Source: Herpomyces periplanetae
Lineage: Eukaryota > Ascomycota > Laboulbeniomycetes > Herpomycetales > Herpomycetaceae
Reading direction: 5' to 3'
Assembly (NCBI GenBank): GCA_009733715.1
Contig: WMKJ01000117.1
Coordinates: forward strand, 1 to 36,864
Length of the DNA stretch: 36,864 nt
This document shows positions 36,384-36,864 of the stretch, piece by piece. The notes below the pieces were generated by a model that was given only the letters and a program-made list of their open reading frames with translations, ran no database searches and had not been told where the DNA came from. The position numbers and the translations under genes were made by a program. Position 1 is the stretch's first letter. Each line of letters opens with the position of its first letter.

Positions 36384-36864
36384 ATCACCCTGGACCCCGG
36401 TGAAGTATACTCTAACTGTTCATTCACATACATTACACAAAGCGTCAACCGTGTTGTCCCCTTCTCAGTTTCATACTTTCTTTTCTCACTTGTTCATCCC
36501 TCATACTAATGTTGTTACACGCGTTTCCCCTTTGCTGCTCACTAGTTAGCCAGCTTTCACGTAACTTAGTTTAACGAGCGGCTAACCCATCGCTCTCGTC
36601 AATCTATACCATCTGGCTAATTAGTCTGCCTTTGATATAGTGCGCTGCCTCTTTTTGACGTGTGTGTATTATTCATTTAACCACCCTAATTGAAAGGTCA
36701 CAAAGCTGGATAAGTCATCCTGACATTTTGCGCGCATATATCATCTCATAAATTTTGAGTACATTAAACCTTTTTATCGGTTTCACGTTGGGTGTATATA
36801 TCTCTTAACCACGACTGCCAAATGCTGGACCTAATACTGCTTCGACAAGACCACGGTCTTCACA

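Larger units (their letters stand above)
30827..36864. other. Gene-free region to the right edge
   Basis: No frame above about 100 codons and none with a recognisable domain occurs in these 6 kb. The plus strand is pyrimidine-biased over long parts, mainly 31560-32240 and 34660-36864 (49 of 60 in 35941-36000). By analogy with the other genes here, this would suit the upstream region of a plus-strand gene beyond the right end. TG-rich alternating stretches lie at about 31081-31260 and 32316-32340. Hairpin-forming repeats are listed separately. A centromere or non-coding RNA locus cannot be excluded. Confidence 0.45.

Noticed and set aside
28179-36864. Transposon or retroelement in the gene-free region
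   Set aside because: No transposase, reverse transcriptase or integrase-like frame, no terminal repeats at paired distances and no target-site duplication were seen.

Overview
The window reads as nuclear DNA of a fungus, most likely an ascomycete or a close relative. This rests on the gene families: a NIMA-type mitotic kinase, a Pcl/Pas1-type cyclin, an eEF3/New1/Elf1-class ABC ATPase, a short fungal-type Mic19, and a long ketopantoate-reductase-like protein of a kind I recall mainly from filamentous ascomycetes. All three standard stop codons are used. Introns are few (five resolved, 69-175 bp, GT-AG, with CTAAC/CTGAC/CTAAT-like branch points). I see no transposon, retroelement, rRNA, tRNA or CRISPR array.

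Layout, left to right. (1) 0.2-0.5 kb: Q/H-rich exon on the minus strand, gene incomplete. (2) 1.6-3.4 kb: choline/GABA/amino-acid permease (+). (3) 3.7-4.5 kb: unknown protein with a C-terminal membrane segment (-). (4) 4.9-6.2 kb: Pcl-type cyclin (-), with 2.3 kb of gene-free DNA upstream. (5) 8.5-12.0 kb: eEF3/New1/Elf1-type ATPase (-), divergent from (6) 12.8-14.9 kb: signal-peptide-peptidase-type intramembrane protease (+). (7) 15.0-17.1 kb: Nup53/Nup35-type nucleoporin (-). (8) 18.0-21.7 kb: NIMA kinase (-, 3 exons). (9) 23.3-24.0 kb: MICOS subunit Mic19 (+), followed after 36 bases and in the same frame by (10) an Naa50-type N-terminal acetyltransferase (+). (11) 25.5-28.2 kb: ketopantoate-reductase-fold protein with a long disordered tail (-, 4 exons). 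(12) 28.2-36.9 kb: no recognisable gene. It is strongly purine-biased on the + strand up to about 30.1 kb, then largely pyrimidine-biased, with several hairpin-forming inverted repeats.

The genes do not form one pathway. Two are cell-cycle regulators (cyclin, NIMA), and NIMA-type kinases act partly at nuclear pores, so the neighbouring Nup53-type gene is a suggestive but unproven partner. The most unusual points are: MIC19 and NAA50 separated by a single in-frame TAA; a ketopantoate-reductase-like protein that has lost the glycine motif and catalytic lysine of the enzyme; and long strand-biased purine/pyrimidine tracts upstream of the regulatory genes, including an 8.7 kb gene-free region at the right end.
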